Assembly: GCF_019458805.1 (NCBI RefSeq)
Contig: NZ_JAIBOA010000007.1
Location: 248,001 to 312,000, forward strand
Origin: Actinomadura parmotrematis
GTDB lineage: Bacteria; Actinomycetota; Actinomycetes; Streptosporangiales; Streptosporangiaceae
Direction of reading: 5' to 3'
Length of the DNA: 64,000 nt
This document shows positions 19,929 to 27,306 of this stretch, piece by piece. A program made the position numbers and the translations under genes. How positions within the stretch are numbered: the first letter of the stretch is position 1; the number at the start of each line of letters is the position of its first letter. The notes below the pieces were generated by a model. It worked only from the letters and a program-made list of their open reading frames with translations, did not search any database and was not told the DNA's origin.

Positions 19929-20972
19929 ATGCGCCGTCGCCCGTCCCCGCTCGTCCTCCCGTCGCCGCGCCCGCCGGCGGCGGCCGGGGACCGGTCCGCG
20001 TTGTCCGTTTCCGCCGTGTCCGGGCCGTGCCGGGCGCCGTCGCGGCGCCGGGGCAGGGCCGGGGCGGCGGCCGCGGTGCTGCTCGTCCCGGTGCTGCTGG
20101 CGGGCTGCTCGGGGTCGAAGGACGTGCAGGTGTCGGTGAAGGGCGCGCTGGGCGCCCGCCCGCAGGTGACGTTCCCGAAGAAGACCTCGCCGGAGAAGGA
20201 CCTGGCGGTGAAGACGCTGGCGGGCGGCAAGGGCCCGGCGGCGCGCAAGGGCGACCTGGTGGTCGCCGACTACGTCGGCTACCGGTGGAACAAGTCGGGC
20301 AGCAAGATGCTGGCGAGCACCTACCTGGCGGGCAAGCCGCAGGCGTTCTCGACCGGGACGCTGGTGCCGGGACTGGACAAGGCGCTGGACGGGGCGAAGG
20401 CGGGGGCGCGGATCGTGGCGCGGATCCCGCCGAAGGAGGCCTACGGCGACGAGGGCGACTCCTCGCACCAGGTCGAGGCGGGCGACTCGCTGGTGTACGT
20501 GCTGGACGTGCGGGCGGTGTACGCCAAGACGGCGGCGGCGCGCGGCGCGCGGTCCGCGCCGACCGCGCCGGGGCTGCCGCAGGTGGGGTCGCCGGACGCG
20601 GGGACGGCGCCGCCGGTGACGATCCCGAAGGCGGCGCCGCCGAAGACGCTGCGCACCAGTGTCCTGATCAAGGGGACGGGGGCGGCGGTCAGGACGGACC
20701 AGCTCGTCGCGCTCCAGTACACCGGGGTGTTCTGGCGGAACGGGCGGACGTTCGACTCCTCGTGGCGGACCGGGCGCCCGGCGGCGGTGACGATCGGGGA
20801 CGGCCAGGTCATCCAGGGCTGGGTGAAGGGCCTGGTGGGGCAGGCGGTCGGCAGCCGGGTGCTGCTGGTCGTGCCGCCGTCGATGGGGTACGGGGCCAAG
20901 GGCCTGGCCCAGGCGGGCATCAAGGGCACCGACACGCTGGTGTTCGTCGTCGACATCCTGGGCGCCCACTAG
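19929..20972 (+). CDS. Lipoprotein with two FKBP-type peptidyl-prolyl isomerase domains
   Basis: Extracytoplasmic folding helper. Seen: lipobox VLLAGC after a positively charged stretch and hydrophobic core, then two FKBP domains: the first with KGDLVVADYVGYRW, LVPGLDKALDGAK, the second with DQLVALQYTGVFWRNG, VIQGWVKGLVGQ and PSMGYG. Length 347 aa from ATG 19929; GTG 20016 in frame would give a more usual lipoprotein signal of about 27 residues. TAGGGT at 19883-19888 is a candidate -10. FKBP genes next to pafA are conserved in Streptomyces-like genomes. Confidence 0.9.
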   Translation: MRRRPSPLVLPSPRPPAAAGDRSALSVSAVSGPCRAPSRRRGRAGAAAAVLLVPVLLAGCSGSKDVQVSVKGALGARPQVTFPKKTSPEKDLAVKTLAGGKGPAARKGDLVVADYVGYRWNKSGSKMLASTYLAGKPQAFSTGTLVPGLDKALDGAKAGARIVARIPPKEAYGDEGDSSHQVEAGDSLVYVLDVRAVYAKTAAARGARSAPTAPGLPQVGSPDAGTAPPVTIPKAAPPKTLRTSVLIKGTGAAVRTDQLVALQYTGVFWRNGRTFDSSWRTGRPAAVTIGDGQVIQGWVKGLVGQAVGSRVLLVVPPSMGYGAKGLAQAGIKGTDTLVFVVDILGAH

Positions 20973-21049
20973 ACCGCGGGAGTCCACCGGGGGCCGGGGG
21001 AGCGCCCGGCCCTTCTATCGTCAATCCGCGTTGTTCCTAGAATGGCGGC

Positions 21050-21775
21050 GTGGAGGACATCGACGCGATCGCGGCGCTGCAGGACCCGGTGCGGCGCCGC
21101 CTGTACGAGTACGTGGCGGCGCAGGGCCGCGAGGTCGGCCGCAACGAGGCCGCCGAGGCCGCCGGGGTGGCGCGCACGCTCGCGGCGTTCCACCTGGACC
21201 GGCTGGCCGACGCCGGGCTGCTGGAGAGCGGCAGCCGGCGCCTGACGGGCCGCTCGGGGCCGGGCGCCGGCCGGCCCGCCAAGGTGTACGTGCGGGCACG
21301 GGCCGAGCGGGCGGTGTCGCTGCCCGCCCGCGACTACCGCACCGCCGCCGAGCTGCTCGCCGAGGCCGCCGAGGAGGCCGGCCTGGACGCCGGGCTCCGC
21401 GCGGCCGCGCGGAGCCGCGGGGAGCGGCTGCGGGACGCCCGGGAGCCGTGCGCCGACCTGGAGCAGGCCATGGAGATCCTGGCGGCCCGCGGCTACGAAC
21501 CGCACCTGGAGGACGCGGCGGGGGAGAGCGCGGAGGAGACCGCGGACGCGGCCGCCGGGGAGGACCCCGCCCGGGTGGTCCGCATGCGCAACTGCCCGTT
21601 CCACGCCGTCGCCGAACGCTTCCCTCCGCTGGTCTGCGGCATGAACCTCGCCCTGCTGGAAGGGCTGCTCGGCGCGGACGCGGGCGGCGCCGTCCGCGCC
21701 CGCCTGGACGCCCGGCCCGGCGCGTGCTGCGTCGTGGTCGAGCCCGCCGCGCCCTCTAAAAACAACATCCATTGA
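21050..21775 (+). CDS. COG2345-type helix-turn-helix regulator with cysteine-rich sensor end
   Basis: DNA-binding regulator, 241 aa. N-terminal winged helix (DPVRRRLYEYVAAQ, RNEAAEAAGVARTLAAFHLDRLADAGLL) resembles ArsR/SufR-like proteins. The C-terminal part has NCPFHAVAERFPPLVCGMNLALL and a CC pair in PGACCVVV, the cysteine pattern that in this family can hold an Fe-S cluster or metal. GTG 21050 comes six bases after TAGAAT (21038-21043), suggesting a leaderless transcript. It is followed by a DUF3291 gene, its likely target or partner. Confidence 0.82.
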   Translation: MEDIDAIAALQDPVRRRLYEYVAAQGREVGRNEAAEAAGVARTLAAFHLDRLADAGLLESGSRRLTGRSGPGAGRPAKVYVRARAERAVSLPARDYRTAAELLAEAAEEAGLDAGLRAAARSRGERLRDAREPCADLEQAMEILAARGYEPHLEDAAGESAEETADAAAGEDPARVVRMRNCPFHAVAERFPPLVCGMNLALLEGLLGADAGGAVRARLDARPGACCVVVEPAAPSKNNIH

Positions 21776-21807
21776 CATAGAAGCATGCGGACTGCTGGGA
21801 TGGCGCC

Positions 21808-22410
21808 ATGACCGCACCCACGCCCGCACCCACGCCCGCACCCGCGCCCGGCCCAGGCCCCCTCCACCTCGCCGAGTTCAACGTCGCGACCCTCCGCCAC
21901 CCCCTGGACGACCCGCGGATGGCGCCCTTCGTCGAGCTGCTCGACCCGATCAACGCCATGGCCGACGGGACGCCCGGCTTCGTCTGGCGGCTGGTGGAGG
22001 ACGGCGCGCCCGACGCCACCGGCATGCGCCCGGCCGGCGACGACGTCATCGTCAACTTCTCGGTGTGGGAGACCCAGGAGGCGCTGTGGGACTTCACCTA
22101 CCGCAGCGGCCACCTGGAGGTCCTGCGGCGGCGCCGCGAATGGTTCGAGCGGCACGTGCGGGCGCACCTGGTGCTCTGGTGGATCCCCGCCGGGCACGTC
22201 CCGACCGTCGCCGAGGCCCTGGAGCGGCTGGCGCACCTGCACGCGCACGGACCGTCCCCGCGCGCGTTCACCTTCGCCTCCTCCTACACCGCCGCCGAAG
22301 CCGCGCAGGCGGAATCGGCGGCGGTGCAGGGAAAGGGGAGGGGAGGGGCGCCGGCTCAGTCCAGCAGGGCGGCGGCGTGGCGCCCGGCGGCCGCCGCGGC
22401 GAGGAAGTAG
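21808..22410 (+). CDS. DUF3291 protein (dimeric alpha-beta barrel type)
   Basis: Protein of unknown function, 200 aa. Core from LHLAEFNVATLRHPLDDPRM through VIVNFSVWETQEALWDFTYRSGH to HLVLWWIPAGHVPTVAEALERL matches the DUF3291 family, related in fold to monooxygenase-like ferredoxin folds. Starts with an AP-rich stretch; the last ~35 residues are low-complexity and overlap the 3' end of the convergent DUF3866 gene by 55 bases, so the true C-terminus may have drifted. TTGACA 30 bases upstream is a candidate -35. Paired with the cysteine-rich regulator just upstream. Confidence 0.8.
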   Translation: MTAPTPAPTPAPAPGPGPLHLAEFNVATLRHPLDDPRMAPFVELLDPINAMADGTPGFVWRLVEDGAPDATGMRPAGDDVIVNFSVWETQEALWDFTYRSGHLEVLRRRREWFERHVRAHLVLWWIPAGHVPTVAEALERLAHLHAHGPSPRAFTFASSYTAAEAAQAESAAVQGKGRGGAPAQSSRAAAWRPAAAAARK

Positions 22411-23438
22411 ACGAGGTCGCCGTCCAGGCGGCGCCCCATCGTGGACATCCGCACGCCCCAGTCCCGCTCGGCCGCCGCCAGCGCCTCGGCCAGCCCCTCG
22501 ACGCCGACCGGCACCAGCTCGTGCCGCTCGCCGAGGGCGGCGGCCTGCGCGGCGACCTCGGTGCCGAAGGCGCCGCCGAGCTCGGGCACCACCACCTGGG
22601 CGCGGGCGAGCGCGACCCGCCCGTAGGCGGTGAGGCTGTGGTGGGAGACCCCGACGTGCCGGGGCCGGGCGTCGCCGTCGCTGACGCGCAGCGAGGCGAC
22701 CGGCCGGCCGCCCAGCACCGCCACGGCGTTGATCGCCTCACCGGCCGACACGCCCGAGAAACCCCACTTGGTGCCGGTTCCCAGGTTGCCGGGGCCCTGC
22801 GCGAGGACGATGACGTCGGCGTCCAGCACCAGCCGCGCCGCGAGCAGCGCGGTGTGCACCGTCACCGCCTCCAGGTCGCCGCCGAACGCCTGCCCCGCCG
22901 TGACCGTCGCGTACAGCGCCCCGGCGGCCTTGAGCTGCGCGATCGACATCGAGAACCAGGCCGGGAGCGCCCCGCCGTCGGGCATCACGTACACGGCGCG
23001 GGCGCCCGGCCGCGCCGCCAGCAGCCCCGCCAGGATCGGCGGCAGCGCCGAGTGCAGGTCGGCGACGACCACCGGCGTGCCGTCCAGGGAGTCGGCGTCG
23101 CGCAGCACCTCGTGGTGGGGGGAGTCCTGCTCGTCGGCGCCGAGCAGGGTGGCCTGCAGCGGCGTGTACCGGGCCTTGACCAGGTGCCCCGGCCCCTGCG
23201 GGTCGGGCGGCAGCCGGTCGGGGACCGCGACGACCATCGCGTACCCGCCCGTCCCCAGCCCCATCGCCAAGGCCGTAGTGTTGAGCAGGACGGTGTCGCC
23301 CGGCTCCGGCCTGCCCACCAGGGCGGGGTACGCCAGGGCCCGGTGCGTCCCGTCGCTGTCGATCGAGACGTCCAGTTCGACCGCTCCGGGCCATTCCCGC
23401 CGGACGCCCTCTACCGTGCCTTTACGCCATCGGATCAC
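22356..23438 (-). CDS. DUF3866 family protein
   Basis: Conserved actinobacterial protein of unknown function, 360 aa from GTG 23438 (VIRWRKGTVEGV). The open frame runs 45 codons further into the pafB start, which is unlikely to be coding. Seen: glycine-rich GGYAMVVAVPD, QGPGNLGTGTKWGFSGVSAGEAINA and HHSLTAYGRVALARAQVVVPEL, typical of DUF3866. No membrane helix or known catalytic motif. Divergent from pafB with an 79-base gap, an arrangement I know from other actinobacterial pafBC loci. Confidence 0.85.
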   Translation of the reverse strand: MIRWRKGTVEGVRREWPGAVELDVSIDSDGTHRALAYPALVGRPEPGDTVLLNTTALAMGLGTGGYAMVVAVPDRLPPDPQGPGHLVKARYTPLQATLLGADEQDSPHHEVLRDADSLDGTPVVVADLHSALPPILAGLLAARPGARAVYVMPDGGALPAWFSMSIAQLKAAGALYATVTAGQAFGGDLEAVTVHTALLAARLVLDADVIVLAQGPGNLGTGTKWGFSGVSAGEAINAVAVLGGRPVASLRVSDGDARPRHVGVSHHSLTAYGRVALARAQVVVPELGGAFGTEVAAQAAALGERHELVPVGVEGLAEALAAAERDWGVRMSTMGRRLDGDLVYFLAAAAAGRHAAALLD

Positions 23439-23517
23439 ATCCGGAGACGGTAGCGTTCCCGGGAGGAAAAGGCAGCCGGACCGGCCGGGCCTGCCGACCG
23501 GAGAGGTGGTGGGGAAG

Positions 23518-24504
23518 GTGTCGCGGCGCAAGACCGAGCGCCTGCTCAACCTGGTGGTCTGCCTGCTCGCCACGCGGCGCTACCTGACCGCCGAGCAGAT
23601 CCGCCAGGCGGTGCCCGGCTACCCCGGGCCGGGCGAGGCGTTCAAGCGGATGTTCGAGCGCGACAAGGAGGAGCTGCGCGAGCTCGGCGTCCCCCTGGAG
23701 GTCGGCAGCGACACCGACGGGGGCGGCGGCGAGGAGATCGGCTACCGCATCCCCCCGCAGGACTACGAGCTGCCCGACGTCCACCTCACCCCCGACGAGG
23801 CCGCCGTGCTCGGCCTGGCCGCCCGCGTCTGGCAGCGCGCCAGCATGGCCGAGGCCGCCTCCGGCGCCCTGCTGAAGCTGCGCGCCGCCGGCGTCGACAC
23901 CGGCCCCGGCGCCGGCGCGCCGAACGACCCCGCCGTCGGCATCGAGCCGCGCGTCGACACCACCGACCCCGCCTTCCCCGCCCTGTGGGAGGCCGTCCGC
24001 GACGGCCGCCCCGTCACCTTCGAGTACCAGGGCGTCGGCCGCACCGCCGCCGCCCGCCGCCACCTGGAACCCTGGGGCGTGGTCAGCCGCCGCGGCCGCT
24101 GGTACGTCGTCGGCCACGACCGCGACCGCGCCGACACCCGCGTGTTCCGCCTGTCGCGCATCATCGGCGACGTCGCCCCCGACGGCCCCGCCGGCAGCGT
24201 CGCCGTCCCGCCCGGCACCGACGTGCGGCGCCTGGCCTTCGACTGGGGCGACCCGGTCGCCGAGCCCCGCCCCGCCACCGTCCGCCTGCGCCGCGGCGCC
24301 GCGCAGGGCCCGCGCCGCTGGGCCACCGGCGTCCGCGACGCCGGCGACGGCTGGGACGAGGCCGTCCTCACCTTCCGCGACGCCGACCGCTTCGCCCCCT
24401 ACCTGGCCCGCTTCGCCGACGACGTCGTCGTCCTGGACCCGCCCGACCTGCGCGAGGCGGTCATCTGGCAGCTCAAGGCGGTCCTGGCGGGCGGCGACCA
24501 GTGA
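23518..24504 (+). CDS. pafB: WYL-domain transcription factor PafB
   Basis: One half of the PafBC activator of the LexA-independent DNA damage response known from mycobacteria, 328 aa. Seen: N-terminal winged helix (SRRKTERLLNLVVCLLATRRYLTAEQI split over a helix-turn-helix), WYL domain with VTFEYQGVGR, LEPWGVVSRRGRWYVVGHDRDR and the conserved RLSRI, and a WCX C-terminal part. GTG 23518 gives the family N-terminus VSRRKTERL. Its stop codon lies in a 15-bp tandem repeat. Confidence 0.93.
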   Translation: MSRRKTERLLNLVVCLLATRRYLTAEQIRQAVPGYPGPGEAFKRMFERDKEELRELGVPLEVGSDTDGGGGEEIGYRIPPQDYELPDVHLTPDEAAVLGLAARVWQRASMAEAASGALLKLRAAGVDTGPGAGAPNDPAVGIEPRVDTTDPAFPALWEAVRDGRPVTFEYQGVGRTAAARRHLEPWGVVSRRGRWYVVGHDRDRADTRVFRLSRIIGDVAPDGPAGSVAVPPGTDVRRLAFDWGDPVAEPRPATVRLRRGAAQGPRRWATGVRDAGDGWDEAVLTFRDADRFAPYLARFADDVVVLDPPDLREAVIWQLKAVLAGGDQ

Positions 24505-24523
24505 GCGGGCGACCAGTGAGCGG
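24494..24523 (+). repeat. Perfect 15-bp tandem duplication at the pafB stop
   Basis: GCGACCAGTGAGCGG occurs twice back to back (24494-24508, 24509-24523). The first copy contains the pafB stop TGA; the second repeats it in the pafB-pafC spacer, just before the pafC ribosome-binding site. Confidence 0.9.
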
Positions 24524-24530
24524 AGGAACC

Positions 24531-25568
24531 ATGGACACCGGCAAGAACACCGGCACCGCGCAGGGCACCGGCAGGGGCGCCGGGCGCGCGGCGCGGCCCG
24601 CCCGCGCCGCCACCTCCACCGACCGCCTCGGCCGGCTCCTCGCCCTGGTGCCCTACGTCGTCAGCCGCGACACCGTCGCCGTCGACGAGGCCGCCGCCGC
24701 GTTCGGCGTCACCGAGAAGCAGCTCATCGACGACCTCAACCTGCTGTGGTGCGTCGAGCTGCGCGCCCCCGACCCCTACTGCCCGATCGACCTGTCCTAC
24801 GAGGGCGGCGAGATCACCGTCACCGAGGCCGAGTCGATCGCCCGCCCGCTGCGGCTGAAGGTCGACGAGGCCAGCGCGCTGCTCGTCGCGCTGCGCATGC
24901 TCGCCGGCGTCCAGGGACTCCAGGACCGCGACGCCCTCAGCCGCGTCATCGCCAAGCTGGAGACCGCCGCGGGCGCCGCCGGCGACGCCGCCGGCAAGGT
25001 CGCCGTCGAGGTCGACGCCAGCGGCGACGCCCTCGCGCTGCTCCGCCGCGCCCTCGCGGGCCGCCGCCGCGTCCACTTCGCCTACTACGTCCCCGCCCGC
25101 GACGAGAACACCGAGCGCGACGTCGACCCCATGCGGCTGCTGGTCGTGGAGGGCAACACCTACCTGGAGGGCTGGTGCCGCCGCGCCGAGGCCGTCCGGC
25201 TGTTCCGCCTCGACCGCGTCACCGACCTGTCGGTGCTGGACGTGCCCGCCGAGGTCCCCGGCGACGCCGAGCCCCGCGACGTCGACGCCGGCCTGTTCCG
25301 CCCCTCCGACCGCGACCGCCACGTCACCCTGGAGCTCACCCCCGCCGGCCGCTGGGTCGCCGACTCCTACCCCTGCGACAGCGTCGAGGAACTCGGCGAG
25401 GGCCGCCTGCGGATCGTGCTGCGCACCCCCGACACCCGCTGGATCCGCGGCCTGGCGCTGCGCCTCGGCGACCAGGGCCGCGTCGTCGACCCCCCCGACG
25501 TCGCCGCGGGCGTCCGCGCCGACGCCGCCCGCGCCCTCGCCCACTACGAGACCGCCCACCCCGCCTGA
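24531..25568 (+). CDS. pafC: WYL-domain transcription factor PafC
   Basis: Partner of PafB, 345 aa from ATG 24531 after GAGGAACC. Seen: ~35-residue basic Gly/Ala/Arg-rich leader, winged helix (LGRLLALVPYVVSRDTV), WYL domain with VHFAYYVPARDENTERDVDPMRLLVVEGNTYLEGWCRRAEAVRLFRLDRV, where the conserved WYL triad reads EGWC, and a C-terminal WCX domain. Lies 26 bases after pafB, so they are co-transcribed and act as a heterodimer in known species. Confidence 0.92.
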   Translation: MDTGKNTGTAQGTGRGAGRAARPARAATSTDRLGRLLALVPYVVSRDTVAVDEAAAAFGVTEKQLIDDLNLLWCVELRAPDPYCPIDLSYEGGEITVTEAESIARPLRLKVDEASALLVALRMLAGVQGLQDRDALSRVIAKLETAAGAAGDAAGKVAVEVDASGDALALLRRALAGRRRVHFAYYVPARDENTERDVDPMRLLVVEGNTYLEGWCRRAEAVRLFRLDRVTDLSVLDVPAEVPGDAEPRDVDAGLFRPSDRDRHVTLELTPAGRWVADSYPCDSVEELGEGRLRIVLRTPDTRWIRGLALRLGDQGRVVDPPDVAAGVRADAARALAHYETAHPA

Positions 25569-25651
25569 CCCCGCCCCGCCCGACCTGCGCGGGCGGGCGC
25601 CGCGGGCGGGCCGGATGGCCGAGACGCGCGGGGTCGGCTACCGTGTCATGC

Positions 25652-25873
25652 GTGACATGGAGCGGAGCGGCGGTCGCCCTCGGGTTCGCGGGCCTGGCGG
25701 TCCTGTCCTACTGCGCGTTCAAGCTCGGCCTCGCGGTGCGGCGCCTCGGACGTGAACTGGACCGGACGCGCCGGCGGCTCGTACCCGAACAGCGGGCGCT
25801 CGCCGATGAACTCCGCACGCTCCAGGACTCACGTGCACGGTACGCGACCGGCGACAGCGTACGATCGAGCTAG
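25652..25873 (+). CDS. Small membrane protein between pafC and tatA
   Basis: Unrecognised 73-aa protein. One N-terminal membrane helix (AAVALGFAGLAVLSYCAFKLGLAV) followed by a basic, helical tail (RRLGRELDRTRRRL...LADELRTLQDSRARYA). The shape, helix plus amphipathic tail, recalls TatA-like or small accessory membrane proteins but no homology is claimed. GTG 25652 is favoured because TACCGT ends seven bases before it; GTG 25643 is also possible. Sits 30 bases before tatA and may be its first operon member. Confidence 0.65.
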   Translation: MTWSGAAVALGFAGLAVLSYCAFKLGLAVRRLGRELDRTRRRLVPEQRALADELRTLQDSRARYATGDSVRSS

Positions 25874-25903
25874 AAACACCTGCTGACGAAGGACGTGGCC
25901 CAC

Positions 25904-26269
25904 ATGCTGTCGAGCATCGGTACCCCCGAACTGCTGATCCTCCTCGTGGTCATCCTGCTGATCTTCGGGTCGGCGAAGCTGCCGCAGCTCGCCCGCTCGC
26001 TCGGCAAGTCCGCGCGGATCCTCAAGGCCGAGACCAAGGGCCTGCGCGACGACGATGACGACGCCCCCGAGCAGCACGCCGACCGCAAGGCCGCCGCCGC
26101 CGGGCCCGAGGCCGCCCGCGACCGCGCCGCCGCGCTGCGCGAGGAGGCCGCCCGCCTGGAGCACGAGGCCAACGTCCAGCAGGGCTACGCCCCCGCCCCG
26201 CGCACCCTGCCGTCCGGCGAGCCGATCCAGGGCGTCCCCGTCGACCCCGCCAACCTGCGCAAGTCCTGA
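25904..26269 (+). CDS. tatA: Sec-independent translocase protein TatA
   Basis: Pore-forming subunit of the twin-arginine translocase, 121 aa from ATG 25904 (GAAGGA ten bases upstream; a GTG at 25895 is too close to it). Seen: MLSSIGTPELLILLVVILLIFGSAKLPQLARSLGKS, the single helix, FG hinge and amphipathic helix of the family, then a charged acidic/basic tail longer than usual. Followed by tatC 46 bases later. Confidence 0.95.
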   Translation: MLSSIGTPELLILLVVILLIFGSAKLPQLARSLGKSARILKAETKGLRDDDDDAPEQHADRKAAAAGPEAARDRAAALREEAARLEHEANVQQGYAPAPRTLPSGEPIQGVPVDPANLRKS

Positions 26270-26315
26270 CCCCGCCCCAGCGGCCTGACCCCAGACGGGC
26301 ACGGACCATCCGACG

Positions 26316-27173
26316 ATGACAAAGCGCACCCAGGCCGACCCCGACGGCCGCATGCCGCTCATGGACCACCTGCGCGAGCTGCGCAGCCGCCTGTTCAAGG
26401 CCGTCCTCGGCCTGGTCGCCGGCGGCATCGTCGGGTGGGTCTTCTTCCCGCCCATCTGGGACTTCCTGAAGAAGCCCTACACCCGCATCCCCGCCGAGCA
26501 CTGCATCGACGCCAAGTGCGACCTCGTCGTCCACGGGATCTTCGACGGCTTCTTCATCCACCTCAAGGTCGCCCTCATCGTCGGCGCCGTCATCTCCTCC
26601 CCGGTCTGGCTCTACCAGATCTGGGCGTTCGTCGCCCCCGGCCTGTACAAGCGCGAGCGCCGCTGGACCTACGTCTTCATGATCGCCGCGGTGCCGCTGT
26701 TCGGGCTCGGCGCCGCCCTGGCCTACCTCACCATGGACAAGGGCCTGTCGATCTTCATCGGGCTGGCGCCCGGCGACTCGATCGTGCTGGTCGGCGTGCA
26801 GGACTACCTCGGCTACGCCCAGGCCATGCTGCTGATCTTCGGGCTGACGTTCGAGCTGCCGCTGTTCATCGTCGTGCTGAACGTCGCCGGCGTCCTCACC
26901 CACGACCGCATCCGCCGCTCCCGCCGCATGCTGCTGTTCGGGATCTTCGTGTTCGCCGCGGTCGCCACCCCCAGCCAGGACCCCTTCACCATGCTGGCCC
27001 TGGCCCTGCCGACGGTGTTCCTGTTCGAGGTCGCCGAGATCCTCGCCTACTTCCACGACCGCCGCAAGGCCGCCCGCCCCGACCCCTACGAGGGCCTGTC
27101 CGACGACGAGGCGTCCCCCCTCGACCTGGCGGCCCTGGACGCCGAGCTGGAACCCGGCGAACCCCGCCGCTGA
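26316..27173 (+). CDS. tatC: Sec-independent translocase protein TatC
   Basis: Six-helix receptor for twin-arginine signal peptides, 285 aa. Seen: N-terminal MPLMDHLRELRSRLFKA (conserved cytoplasmic motif with ELR), SSPVWLYQIWAFVAPGLYKRERR, FGLTFELPLFIV with the key Glu, and VATPSQDPFTMLALALP. Extra acidic C-terminal tail of ~35 residues. Forms an operon with tatA; tatB is not in this window. Confidence 0.97.
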   Translation: MTKRTQADPDGRMPLMDHLRELRSRLFKAVLGLVAGGIVGWVFFPPIWDFLKKPYTRIPAEHCIDAKCDLVVHGIFDGFFIHLKVALIVGAVISSPVWLYQIWAFVAPGLYKRERRWTYVFMIAAVPLFGLGAALAYLTMDKGLSIFIGLAPGDSIVLVGVQDYLGYAQAMLLIFGLTFELPLFIVVLNVAGVLTHDRIRRSRRMLLFGIFVFAAVATPSQDPFTMLALALPTVFLFEVAEILAYFHDRRKAARPDPYEGLSDDEASPLDLAALDAELEPGEPRR

Positions 27174-27306
27174 CCCGCCCCGGACCGCCCCCGGGCCGGC
27201 CCCGACACGGGCGAAAGCCCGCCGATCGTGCGTCCCTGAGCGAAACGGGCGGCGAAACGCGGCCCGAATTGGGAATCGGGCCGGTCGAAACCGTAGTCTC
27301 GATGTC

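Noticed and set aside
22356..23573. Long form of the DUF3866 protein starting at 23573
   Set aside because: It would overlap the start of pafB and adds 45 residues without family similarity; GTG 23438 gives the conserved start.
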